A DNA stretch of 6,851 nt from Gemmatimonadota bacterium (GCA_003222235.1 QHVD01000493.1:1-6851), one strand, 5' to 3'. Positions 1 to 5,228 are shown, counted from the stretch's first letter. The notes: a model not told the origin generated them from the letters alone. Made by a program: numbers and translations.

Positions 1-1
1 C

Positions 2-79
2 GAAGCACACGGTAGGTTCTTCTGCTGCGCCTCGTGCGCTCGCGAGATGGGCGCCGCAGGGTTGAGTGACCGCGCGTAG
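2..79 (+). CDS. 3' end of a Cys-motif (CCxxC) protein, partial
   Basis: Only the last 25 codons plus a TAG stop are inside the window. The frame reads through FFCCASCAREMG and ends LSDRA. The CCxxC cluster right after an aromatic pair resembles the C-terminal metal-binding half of YHS/TRASH-like small domains, where paired cysteines bind a transition metal or zinc. That family link is an inference from the motif alone. The stop lies 37 bp from the stop of the minus-strand DUF1772 gene, so the two genes converge, a normal layout. The opposite strand is also open here, from a GTG overlapping the DUF1772 stop, but that reading shows no recognisable motif. Confidence is limited by the short visible length. 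Confidence 0.45.
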   Translation, partial: EAHGRFFCCASCAREMGAAGLSDRA

Positions 80-116
80 AAGTCCTGGGGTCGCATCACC
101 TCGGCGGTTCCGGGCG

Positions 117-563
117 TCACGGGCGGCCTTTCACCAGCAGGATGAGGAACGAGGCGAACGCCATGAAGCTCAGGGCGCTCCGAACGGCGTGGAGCCGGCC
201 CCACCGAGCGAGTAACGCCTCGGCCTCTGGCGACGCCTTGTCCAGCGAAGGGTCGAGCAGACAATGGTTCGTCGGGAGAATGACGAACAGCGTGAACGGC
301 ACGACGGCACCGAGCACCACACTGCTGACGAGCCAGCCGAGCCCGCCGCCTGCCGCCCATCGTCCGATCCCAGCGCTCGCGCCGACGAGGGCGAGCGCCG
401 CTTGCATAACGGCGCCCCGCTTGTAGCTCGGTCCGAACTCGGTGACGGCCAGCGCGAACCCACAACTCACCCGCGCCGGGTGCTCAACGAAGGTGATGTA
501 GACGGCGGCACCCGTGAAGAGGCCGGCGGCCAGGGTGGCGAGTAGCGCCCCGATCAGAGCCAT
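117..563 (-). CDS. DUF1772 (anthrone oxygenase-like) membrane protein
   Basis: This is a 148-aa integral membrane protein. Hydrophobic segments lie at about residues 2-24, 50-67, 76-97 and 126-145, giving the four-helix layout usual for DUF1772. The first helix runs into a VEHPAR motif at about 26-31, and helix 3 leads into ILPTNHCLLDP; both are typical of the family, which includes small fungal anthrone oxygenases and many uncharacterised bacterial proteins. Length is normal for the family. The ATG at 561-563 is preceded by GGGGAGG about 9 nt upstream, which supports this start. It is the last gene of the minus-strand run, 71 bp downstream of the MBL hydrolase fragment. Its substrate cannot be read from the sequence. 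Confidence 0.82.
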   Translation of the reverse strand: MALIGALLATLAAGLFTGAAVYITFVEHPARVSCGFALAVTEFGPSYKRGAVMQAALALVGASAGIGRWAAGGGLGWLVSSVVLGAVVPFTLFVILPTNHCLLDPSLDKASPEAEALLARWGRLHAVRSALSFMAFASFLILLVKGRP

Positions 564-634
564 GTCGAGTAGACCTCCCCTCGATCAAGAGACACGAACG
601 GTTGCACCCGGTGTCCGACACGCGAGCGCCTGAC

Positions 635-964
635 CTACAGCACGATCACCTGCCCGTCGTCCGTGCACTCCATGTCGGCCTCGTCCCGGCGGCTCAGCAT
701 GTCCGCGCTCATGTGGGTGAGAACGACTCGCCGGCAATCAAGACGCTGACGATTCTCATGGACGGTCTGGTAGTTGAGGTGATACGTGACCTTCTTCTCG
801 AAGAAGTACGCCTCACACACGAAGAGGTCGGCCCCGCGTGCGGCCTCGACCAAGCTCTCGGTCCATTCCGTGTCGCCGGAGTGGGTGATCACCTTCCCGC
901 CATACTCGACGCGCAGGGCGTAGGCGGGGGCGCCGCTGGCGTGCTTGACTAGGAACGGGGTCAC
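635..964 (-). CDS. MBL-fold metallo-hydrolase, C-terminal fragment (frameshifted)
   Basis: This frame carries the C-terminal half of the beta-lactamase-fold hydrolase whose N-terminal half ends at 961. It contains SGDTEW (the Asp that bridges the metals in this fold), then EAYFFEKK and VLTHMS, whose His is the usual last metal ligand before the C-terminus. It ends QVIVL. The nominal GTG at 962-964 overlaps the upstream TGA and has no good ribosome site of its own. Reading in this frame makes sense further upstream as well (VGPASVTPF), so this is not an independent gene. Adding one base to the CCC near 982-984 (minus-strand sense) joins both halves into a 243-aa protein of normal length. Confidence 0.75.
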   Translation of the reverse strand: MTPFLVKHASGAPAYALRVEYGGKVITHSGDTEWTESLVEAARGADLFVCEAYFFEKKVTYHLNYQTVHENRQRLDCRRVVLTHMSADMLSRRDEADMECTDDGQVIVL

Positions 965-1365
965 GCTGGCGGGGCCGACCAGGGTTCTCGAAGCTCGACA
1001 AACTCGATGGCGAAGCGGCGGTCCACCTTGGATGAGCCCGGAAAGAAGACCTCCATCGCCGCCTCGACTCGCTCCCGCACGCCAGGCGGGCCGCCGACGA
1101 CGAGCGGGCGTGTGCGCCGAGCAAACTGCCCATCGAGAATGAGGAACGGCAGCCCTCCGAAGTGATCTCCATGGAGATGGGTCAGCCCCACGCAGCCGAT
1201 CTCGGACGGCTCCAAGCCGGCCCGCTTCAGCGCGATCAGCGATGAGGCGCCGCAGTCGATCAGAACGGGCTCGCCCGGCCCGGAGAGGTGGAGGCAGGTT
1301 TGGAAGCGTCCCCCACTGCCGAAGGCGTCGCCTGAGCCGAGAAACTGAATACGAACCTGATTCAT
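961..1365 (-). CDS. MBL-fold metallo-hydrolase, N-terminal fragment (RNase Z-like type)
   Basis: The fragment has the N-terminal half of a metallo-beta-lactamase fold: an opening strand with FLGSGDAFGSGGR (about residues 8-20), LIDCGAS (35-41) and the zinc-binding signature THLHGDH (HxHxDH at 63-68). The LGSGDAFGSGGR opening followed by TCLHL resembles RNase Z/ElaC-like and related cytosolic MBL phosphodiesterases rather than beta-lactamases. The substrate is unknown. The ATG at 1363-1365 has AAAGGA about 5 nt upstream and is preferred over the longer frame start at 1461, which would overlap the upstream gene. Sense is lost after ELREP, and the frame stops at 961-963. The rest of the domain lies in another frame (635-964). 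The gene starts 40 bp after the membrane-protein stop. Confidence 0.8.
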   Translation of the reverse strand: MNQVRIQFLGSGDAFGSGGRFQTCLHLSGPGEPVLIDCGASSLIALKRAGLEPSEIGCVGLTHLHGDHFGGLPFLILDGQFARRTRPLVVGGPPGVRERVEAAMEVFFPGSSKVDRRFAIEFVELREPWSAPPA

Positions 1366-1405
1366 GTCCTTTCGGTCTGCCACCTCCTTCCGCAGTGGTG
1401 CCAAT

Positions 1406-1744
1406 CTACCTTCGCAGCGCCCGAGCCGCCTCGCGGACGAGCGCGTGGAAGAACCTCCCACCCCAAGTCCCCACCGCGAGCAAGGCCCCGAAGAGAATCA
1501 CGGCGTCGATGCTCTCCCGCCCCTCTCGCGCCCAATACACGTCTTCGAGCCGTAGCCACAGGGCGAACTCGTCCAGCGTCAACGCGGCGCCCACGCCGTA
1601 AAGCAGGGCCGTCAGGCGCGACGGCCAGTCGAGGGAGCGACCGATGCCGGTGCCGACTTGGGCGAGCCAGAGGTAGCCGACGCCGAGCAGGAGGAGGATG
1701 CCCAGCACGAGGGTGATGGAGGTGCATGCCGCCGACGACGACAT
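1406..1744 (-). CDS. Integral membrane protein, C-terminal fragment (frameshifted)
   Basis: This frame holds the main body of an uncharacterised membrane protein. From about 1711 downward it reads LVLGILLLLGVGYLW (TM2), then RLTALLYGVGAALTLDEFALWL (TM3), a conserved-looking loop LEDVYWAREGRESIDA, and VILFGALLAVGTWGG (TM4). The tail is basic (EAARALRR). Acidic residues embedded beside a helix (LDEFALWL) look like functional residues, but I know of no assigned activity. The nominal start at 1744 is unlikely to be used, because the preceding part of the protein is visible in another frame (TM1 and GGMHLHH, 1711-1958). Removing one base from the GGG at 1711-1713 joins the two parts. The stop lies 40 bp before the MBL start. 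Confidence 0.7.
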   Translation of the reverse strand: MSSSAACTSITLVLGILLLLGVGYLWLAQVGTGIGRSLDWPSRLTALLYGVGAALTLDEFALWLRLEDVYWAREGRESIDAVILFGALLAVGTWGGRFFHALVREAARALRR

Positions 1745-1958
1745 CGTGGAGCGGACCCTTGCCCGCGTGGATCGTGTAGGTGATCGCCCGCACGATGGCG
1801 AAGGTCAGGAAGAAGGCGACCGAGGAGAGGAACAGGCGCTCCCGGCGGGCATCGGCAAAGTGCTCGCGGTAGATGGCACGCGGTGAGCGGAGCGGCGGGG
1901 CACCGTGGGTCTGAGCGCCTTCGTCCGTCGAGACCTTGGGATGTCGCGAACTCGACAC
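1711..1958 (-). CDS. Integral membrane protein, N-terminal fragment (frameshifted)
   Basis: This is the N-terminal part of the membrane protein continued at 1406-1711. The sequence reads AIYREHFADARRERLFLSS, then a first membrane helix (VAFFLTFAIVRAITYTI), a short loop GKGPLHD and VVVGGMHLHH. The clustered histidines just before TM2 look conserved in type and could bind a metal or haem; that is an inference. After the last His the frame turns into Pro/Arg-rich nonsense, whereas dropping one C restores HHLVLGILLLL. The start is uncertain. GTG at 1956-1958 is the closest in-frame candidate but lacks a clear ribosome site, and a TTG at 1974-1976 is no better. An extended frame to 2048 would overlap the neighbouring gene. 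Confidence 0.6.
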
Positions 1959-2004
1959 CGAATTCGTCCGCGTCAATGCCGAGGCATCGCCGGTCTCAAA
2001 ATCG

Positions 2005-2418
2005 TTAGGTGAGCGCGGCCCTCCGCTGGGACAGCAGCCACACGGCACCCCAGGAGACGCCGACGGCGACCACGGCGTAAATCACGCCGAACAGCACGCC
2101 TTCGTGCATCGGCTCCGGGTCTCGGAACGTGAACAGCGTCAGATTCACGATCACGTAGATGGCGTAGACGACGCCAATCGGCAAAGCCCACCGCCGCATG
2201 CGCCAGATGCCCGCCGCGTAGACGAGGAGGTAGAGGCCAAAGAGCGGTCCAACGACCGCGTTCGCCGTCCCCGACAGCCGATGGCCGAAGAGGACAAACC
2301 CCGGACGGAGCCCGCCGCCAAGGCTCGCTTCGAGCGGCTTCGCTAGGTCCGAGACCGCCAGTAGCCCAAACAGAAGGGCGAGGACGGTGAGTCGCGAACC
2401 GCGATCAGGATTGTTCAT
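2005..2418 (-). CDS. Four-TM conserved hypothetical membrane protein
   Basis: A 137-aa hydrophobic protein with four likely membrane helices: about residues 9-26, 50-70 (within NAVVGPLFGLYLLVYAAG), 81-97 (PIGVVYAIYVIVNLTLF) and 107-129 (GVIYAVVAVGVSWGAVWLL). It ends in a short basic tail. I do not recognise a named family. The ATG at 2416-2418 is supported by AGGGAGAA about 7 nt upstream. It follows the PPOX gene by 35 bp and precedes the next membrane protein on the same strand, so it is probably co-transcribed with both. Two adjacent small membrane proteins may act together, but no motif shows how. Confidence 0.72.
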   Translation of the reverse strand: MNNPDRGSRLTVLALLFGLLAVSDLAKPLEASLGGGLRPGFVLFGHRLSGTANAVVGPLFGLYLLVYAAGIWRMRRWALPIGVVYAIYVIVNLTLFTFRDPEPMHEGVLFGVIYAVVAVGVSWGAVWLLSQRRAALT

Positions 2419-2453
2419 CGACCGTTCTCCCTTGTGGGACTGGAGGTCGGCGC

Positions 2454-3002
2454 TCAGCCTTGCCCCGCCACCCGCCTTGGCTCAATCACGTACATGACCC
2501 GCACCTGGTCTGGCCGCCGGCTCGGATTGCGCTCCGCGCCCAGGTACTTCTTGGCGAGCAGGTTCGTGTGCTCGACCGCGCCGTCCTCGGTGATCTTAAT
2601 GACTCGCCCTCGTATCTCAAGGTAGCGGTACGGGTTGTCGGGATCGAGGATCGAGAGGGCGACGCGGGGATCGCGGCGCATGTTCTTGTCCTTCACCCGC
2701 CCGCGCGCCGAGTTGACGCGGAGGTACCTGCCGTCGAAGTCGAACCAGACCGGCGTCACCTGCGGACTGCCGTTCGGCATCACGGTGGCAAGATTGCCGA
2801 ACGCCTTCTTCGTGGTGACGAGATCGAGGAACTCGGGCGGGATGGTGCCTCGGGTCGCGATGTGCTGGGGCGCGTTGGCACCGCCCGGTCGTGCAGCTTG
2901 GACGCCGTGATGGCCGAGGCGAGCACAACCGGCAGCGAAGAGTCCGAGCAACGCGGCCGGAAGGACCGCCTGACGAATCGCTCGGGAGGTGACGGTTCTC
3001 AT
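2454..3002 (-). CDS. PPOX-class F420/flavin-dependent protein with lipoprotein-like leader
   Basis: A 182-aa protein. Residues about 53-175 form a pyridoxamine-5'-phosphate-oxidase-like split barrel of the F420-dependent (Rv1155-like) type. Typical stretches are IPPEFLDLV, ATVMPNGSPQVTPVWFDFDG, RVNSARGRVKDKNM, DPRVALSILDPDNPYRYLEIRG and the C-terminal EPRRV. Such proteins reduce or bind small compounds with F420, FMN or haem and are normally cytosolic. Here about 50 residues precede the usual start (TIPPEF). They form a basic-then-hydrophobic leader, ALLGLFAAGC with Cys26, like a weak lipobox, followed by a Gly/Ala/Pro linker. No in-frame start codon lies near the domain start, so the ATG at 3000-3002 is the only reasonable one. 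It overlaps the AT-hook gene's TGA as ATGA, which implies coupled translation. Domain call firm; export of the product uncertain. Confidence 0.85.
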   Translation of the reverse strand: MRTVTSRAIRQAVLPAALLGLFAAGCARLGHHGVQAARPGGANAPQHIATRGTIPPEFLDLVTTKKAFGNLATVMPNGSPQVTPVWFDFDGRYLRVNSARGRVKDKNMRRDPRVALSILDPDNPYRYLEIRGRVIKITEDGAVEHTNLLAKKYLGAERNPSRRPDQVRVMYVIEPRRVAGQG

Positions 3003-3301
3003 TCCGCCTTCGCCTGCTCCGGCGGCCTCCCCCGTCCGCGTCGCCTGCGCCGCCTGCGCCTCCGTGTCTGTGGCGGGGCTGGTTGCTCGACCTTGGGTGG
3101 ACGCCCTGGCCCACGATGCATCCGTGTCTTCGACCCCGGCGGCCGTCCCGGTCCCCGCCGCCTGCGCCGTCGCCGTCTGCGCCCGTTCGCCGCCTTCTTT
3201 CTCGGGCCACCGACTGCGCCAAGGAGTCCCTGGACCGCCTCCTGCACCTGATCGCGGACGACGTTGCGGATGAAGGCGACGAAGTTCGTCGGTCGCGGCA
3301 T
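2999..3301 (-). CDS. Arg-rich protein with three AT-hook-like motifs
   Basis: A 100-aa, strongly basic protein. Residues 1-30 look like an amphipathic helix (FVAFIRNVVRDQVQEAVQGLLG). The rest is disordered and basic: Arg9 at 41-49 running into GPGRPP, a second RGPGRPPK at 63-70, and a second Arg9 at 80-88 running into GRGRPP. The three (R)GxGRPP cores match the AT-hook, which inserts GRP into the minor groove of A/T-rich DNA. The arginines use mixed codons (cgc, aga, cgg, cga, agg), so the tract is kept at protein level rather than by DNA slippage. The start at 3299-3301 has GGAGGGAGG just upstream. The helix may oligomerise and the tail bind DNA or RNA; this role is inferred. It is coupled by ATGA to the PPOX gene. 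Confidence 0.75.
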   Translation of the reverse strand: MPRPTNFVAFIRNVVRDQVQEAVQGLLGAVGGPRKKAANGRRRRRRRRRGPGRPPGSKTRMHRGPGRPPKVEQPAPPQTRRRRRRRRRGRGRPPEQAKAE

Positions 3302-3367
3302 GGACCCTCCCTCCGGCGCTCCCTATTGCGCATTCGGGCAGGGATGTCCATGGAGAGCGAATCTCGC

Positions 3368-3373
3368 ATTCTA
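3368..3373 (-). promoter_or_regulatory. Candidate -10 box for the minus-strand operon
   Basis: On the minus strand TAGAAT matches the TATAAT consensus at 5 of 6 positions and stands out in GC-rich surroundings. It lies about 66 nt upstream of the AT-hook gene start. A -35 candidate CTTACC sits 17 bp upstream but matches TTGACA at only 3 positions. Its location between the beta-helix gene and the six-gene run fits an operon promoter. Evidence is positional and by motif only. Confidence 0.28.
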
Positions 3374-3402
3374 GCGTTCGGCGCGGGCGGGGTAAGCCTC
3401 GG

Positions 3403-3714
3403 CTATCGGTCGGAGGCTAGCGGGCTTCCTGGCGGCTCCTGTGCGTGAATGGCGGACATTCTCAGCGATGTCTGTGCCGAACACGCACATGGATGCCGAC
3501 CGGCGGATTGTTCAAAACCCCTCTGCAACGGGTGGCAAAAGGAATTCGCACATCTGAGAGCGCGCCGAACGCTCCCGAGATTGGTCAGCGTGCCGCCGTT
3601 GTTCTCAATGGCGCTGGGGGTGCCCCCAGCGATGGTGACGTTGGCGAGCGCCAGGGCTCTTCCCTTGTTCACCGCGAACACGCCACTCATGTTGCCACCG
3701 CTGATGGTAATCAC
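3403..3714 (-). pseudogene. Secreted beta-helix-like protein, second fragment (degenerate end)
   Basis: This frame continues the gene begun at 3980. It reads VITISGGNMSGVF, then LANVTIAGGTPSAIENNGGTLTNLGS, the repeating I/V-T-I-x-G-G and N-G-G-T-L-T pattern of parallel beta-helix ('choice-of-anchor'-type) surface proteins. After LGS (about 3580) the pattern is lost: the sequence becomes Cys/Arg-rich and stops at 3403. Members of this class usually run for hundreds of residues, so the gene seems cut short, either by a deletion or junction near 3580 or by another indel. The nominal start at 3714 (a GTG) is not a real start; one base added to the G7 tract at 3716-3722 joins it to the upstream part. 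Confidence 0.55.
3612..3631. repeat. Perfect 9-bp inverted repeat (hairpin) inside the beta-helix gene
   Basis: CGCTGGGGG, then TG, then CCCCCAGCG: nine perfectly paired G/C-rich positions with a two-base spacer. It encodes the IAGGTPSA part of the beta-helix protein. There is no T-tract on either side, so it is not a typical terminator. It could hamper polymerases during sequencing or stall transcription. Confidence 0.6.
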
Positions 3715-3980
3715 GCCCCCCCGTCGATGGTGGTGTTGGCGCCGTTAATGCCCTTCGTGCTCGTGACCGTAATCGTCGCCGCGCCGCCGCAGGCGAAGGT
3801 CACGGTGCCGTTGAAACTCCCGCCGCCGGGAAGGCAGGCGTCCAACGCCGCCTCGGTACAACTCGCACTCGTGCCGGTGCCGACGACACACGCGAAGGCG
3901 GACGAGGTTGCGGCGAGCACGCCGAAGACCAGCAGTGCCAGGACCAATACGAGTGGTGTGCGGACTGTTGCGGTGCTCAT
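3711..3980 (-). CDS. Secreted beta-helix-like protein, N-terminal fragment (frameshifted)
   Basis: The product begins with a clear Sec signal peptide: a short polar start (MSTATVRTP), a hydrophobic core (LVLVLALLVFGVLA) and a probable cleavage after SSAFA, near residues 28-30. The mature part starts ACVVGTGTSASCTEAALDACLPGGGSF and continues GTVTFACGGAATITV, then INGANTTIDGG. This is the usual opening of secreted parallel beta-helix repeat proteins (several Cys, then FxCGxxxTI and TTIDG). The ATG at 3978-3980 has AAGGGAGG about 7 nt upstream. At the G7 tract (3716-3722) the frame runs into TGA, whereas G8 or G5 would continue as VITISGGN. Likely exported to the cell surface; binding partner unknown. 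Confidence 0.68.
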   Translation of the reverse strand: MSTATVRTPLVLVLALLVFGVLAATSSAFACVVGTGTSASCTEAALDACLPGGGSFNGTVTFACGGAATITVTSTKGINGANTTIDGGA

Positions 3981-4228
3981 CGCGTGCCTCCCTTGCTGAC
4001 TCCGGACCAGCGTGCGACGTTGGGGTGCCGCCAGCCTTCTCGTGGAGGCGCGCCCGCTTGCCCGGTGGGATCGTCGTTGTCTGCCTGCTGCTCGGGGGAC
4101 TCCTTAACCTTCGAGGGAGCATCGCGTAACGACGGGCGGAACATTCGCTCGGCGGCGGTGGTAGATGGCGAGAACTCTGGACCGCTTGGACTTCCTCGTG
4201 CCTTTCCCTGTCAGGATCGGTCGGACAC
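3981..4228. other. Intergenic region between divergent genes
   Basis: This 248-bp stretch separates the start of the beta-helix gene (minus) from the start of the 82-aa gene (plus), so promoters for both should lie here. I see no convincing -35/-10 pair, RNA gene or long repeat. The frames open across it are Arg/Pro-rich and look like chance frames in GC-rich DNA. Confidence 0.4.
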
Positions 4229-4477
4229 ATGGCCGGGGCGAGTCGTACCGCCGCGCCGCGTGAGCGTCAAGGAAAACAGGATGGATTCGGCTACCGAGAG
4301 GGGTTTGCCCCACCGAAGCGTAAGGCATTAGGCAGACTCACCGCCTTTTTCCTTGACGGGCGGCTCGGGCGATACAACGAGGCGTTGGAGTACCTGTCGC
4401 GAGCGCATCAGCCCTATTGCAAGTGCTGTGCGGAACTCGCAGCCGCCGGGCTCATCGAGCCGGTGACGCGGCACTGA
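4229..4477 (+). CDS. Hypothetical 82-aa protein with C-x-C-C motif
   Basis: I do not recognise a family. The first 30 residues are polar and basic. The second half looks like a compact helical protein: RLTAFFLDGRLGRYNEALEYLSRAHQPYCKCCAELAAAGLIEPV. CKCC at about residues 64-67 could bind metal, or the cysteines could pair. The ATG at 4229 has only a weak AGGA about 12 nt upstream; no better in-frame start is present before the conserved-looking part, so the true start is uncertain. The stop (TGA) is followed by about 200 bp before the next likely gene. The opposite strand is also open here (4328-4591) but reads as a composition shadow. Confidence 0.45.
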   Translation: MAGASRTAAPRERQGKQDGFGYREGFAPPKRKALGRLTAFFLDGRLGRYNEALEYLSRAHQPYCKCCAELAAAGLIEPVTRH

Positions 4478-4523
4478 CGGATCGAAGCGGGCACGGACCC
4501 CTCCTGGGGCTAGCCCGGAACGG

Positions 4524-4533
4524 ATTTGCAAAT
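4524..4533. repeat. AT-rich palindrome ATTTGCAAAT
   Basis: A perfect 10-bp palindrome made mostly of A and T in otherwise GC-rich DNA, 47 bp after the 82-aa gene stop and upstream of the tail-anchored protein. It could be an operator half-site or a chance match. It is flanked by runs of T5, G6, T5 and G7 (about 4545-4612). Confidence 0.35.
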
Positions 4534-4673
4534 ACCCGTGCAACGTTTTTGGTGCGGGCCGAGGGGGGACGATATTGGTGATTTTCGGCACAGGTTTTTG
4601 GGCACGGGGGGGCAGAGGGCTCGGAACCCCGAGAGCCCGAACGGCCTACTGCACGAGGGCGAGCGGCGAGCCC

Positions 4674-4871
4674 GTGAACGCACTCTCCAGGCGCGCTCCT
4701 AAGGCACTTGCGGCGTTGACGCGCGCCGTGCCGTGCGAGTATGCGGACGCGGTGGCCTTCTTAGCCCGAGCGCAGCGGCGTCAGCATCGCGACGGCTTCA
4801 CCGAGTGGATTCAGGTCGCGTTGCTCGTGCTCACGGTGGTGGTCGCCTTCTACGTGGTCATCATCCGCTGA
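4674..4871 (+). CDS. Small tail-anchored membrane protein (65 aa)
   Basis: From the GTG at 4674 the frame gives 65 residues. These are a basic, Ala/Leu-rich helix (ALSRRAPKALAALTRAV), a short acidic/aromatic stretch, a basic patch (RAQRRQHRD), and a single C-terminal membrane helix (WIQVALLVLTVVVAFYVVII, about 45-64) ending in Arg. This is the build of a C-terminally anchored small membrane protein; no family is recognised. The frame is open further up to a TTG at 4575 that has a G-rich ribosome-site-like sequence, but those extra 33 residues are Gly/Arg-rich and come from homopolymer-rich DNA, so the shorter form is preferred. Its last codons overlap an opposing minus-strand frame. Confidence 0.5.
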   Translation: MNALSRRAPKALAALTRAVPCEYADAVAFLARAQRRQHRDGFTEWIQVALLVLTVVVAFYVVIIR

Positions 4872-5228
4872 GGCGTGCGCGCCGCTCGGCGGCCCGAAGA
4901 ACTGTTGCCGCCTGCGCTCCAGTCGCCGGTCGAATGCGCGCCGATCCGTGAGGTAGAGGTGCGCTAGCCCCCGCTCCCCCTCGGCGCGAAAGAGGTCGGC
5001 GGTGATCGCGTCGGCCTCGCGATTGTATTCCGCCATCGCAGCCGTCCATTCGTCACTGTCCTCGACCTCGAAGCGCCCCTCGTACCGCGCTGTGAGGTCG
5101 CGGTCCCGCAGGAGGTGATCGCTCGCCAGCTCGAGGAGGGGTAAGGGGCGTTTGCGTTCTGCGCTGTTGACGGTGGCGGGACCTGGCGGTATCTCCCCGA
5201 GACCGCAGTCTCCGTGCCGCACACTCAA
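4761..5228 (-). CDS. Hypothetical charged helical protein
   Basis: The central part (about residues 28-118) looks like a genuine soluble, helix-rich, highly charged protein: LPLLELASDHLLRDRDLTARYEGRFEVEDSDEWTAAMAEYNREADAITADLF and further helices to about RRRQQFF. I recognise no family. Both ends are doubtful. The TTG at 5226-5228 has no ribosome site, and no ATG or good GTG precedes the convincing part. After QQFFGPPSG the sequence (ADDDHVEGDHHREHEQRD) is the exact antisense of the membrane helix at 4750-4871 and looks non-native. A shift to the neighbouring frame there would end at 4861-4863, giving an ordinary tail-to-tail arrangement. Treat the coordinates as outer bounds. Confidence 0.38.
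   Translation of the reverse strand: MSVRHGDCGLGEIPPGPATVNSAERKRPLPLLELASDHLLRDRDLTARYEGRFEVEDSDEWTAAMAEYNREADAITADLFRAEGERGLAHLYLTDRRAFDRRLERRRQQFFGPPSGAHASADDDHVEGDHHREHEQRDLNPLGEAVAMLTPLRSG

Noticed and set aside
1..120. Minus-strand open frame starting at a GTG that overlaps the DUF1772 stop
   Set aside because: The overlap is attractive, but the product has no recognisable pattern while the plus strand has a clear CCxxC reading; kept only as an alternative.
602..952. Plus-strand open frame over the MBL C-terminal half
   Set aside because: Antisense of a segment with recognised MBL motifs (SGDTEW, VLTHMS).
1936..2346. Plus-strand 136-codon open frame
   Set aside because: Antisense of the four-TM protein; the His/Asp/Gln-rich product is typical of the reverse complement of membrane helices.
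2460..3251. 263-codon plus-strand open frame, the longest in the window
   Set aside because: It is antisense to the PPOX and AT-hook genes, both of which have clear domains or motifs and ribosome sites; the product is Arg/Pro-rich without domain features.
2617..3369. 250-codon minus-strand open frame
   Set aside because: It is an out-of-phase shadow of the PPOX and AT-hook genes with Arg/Ser-rich composition typical of GC-rich alternative frames.
4545..4575. Possible terminator with T5 run after the 82-aa gene
   Set aside because: The only nearby stem needs two G-T pairs and the T-run lies in the loop, not after the stem.
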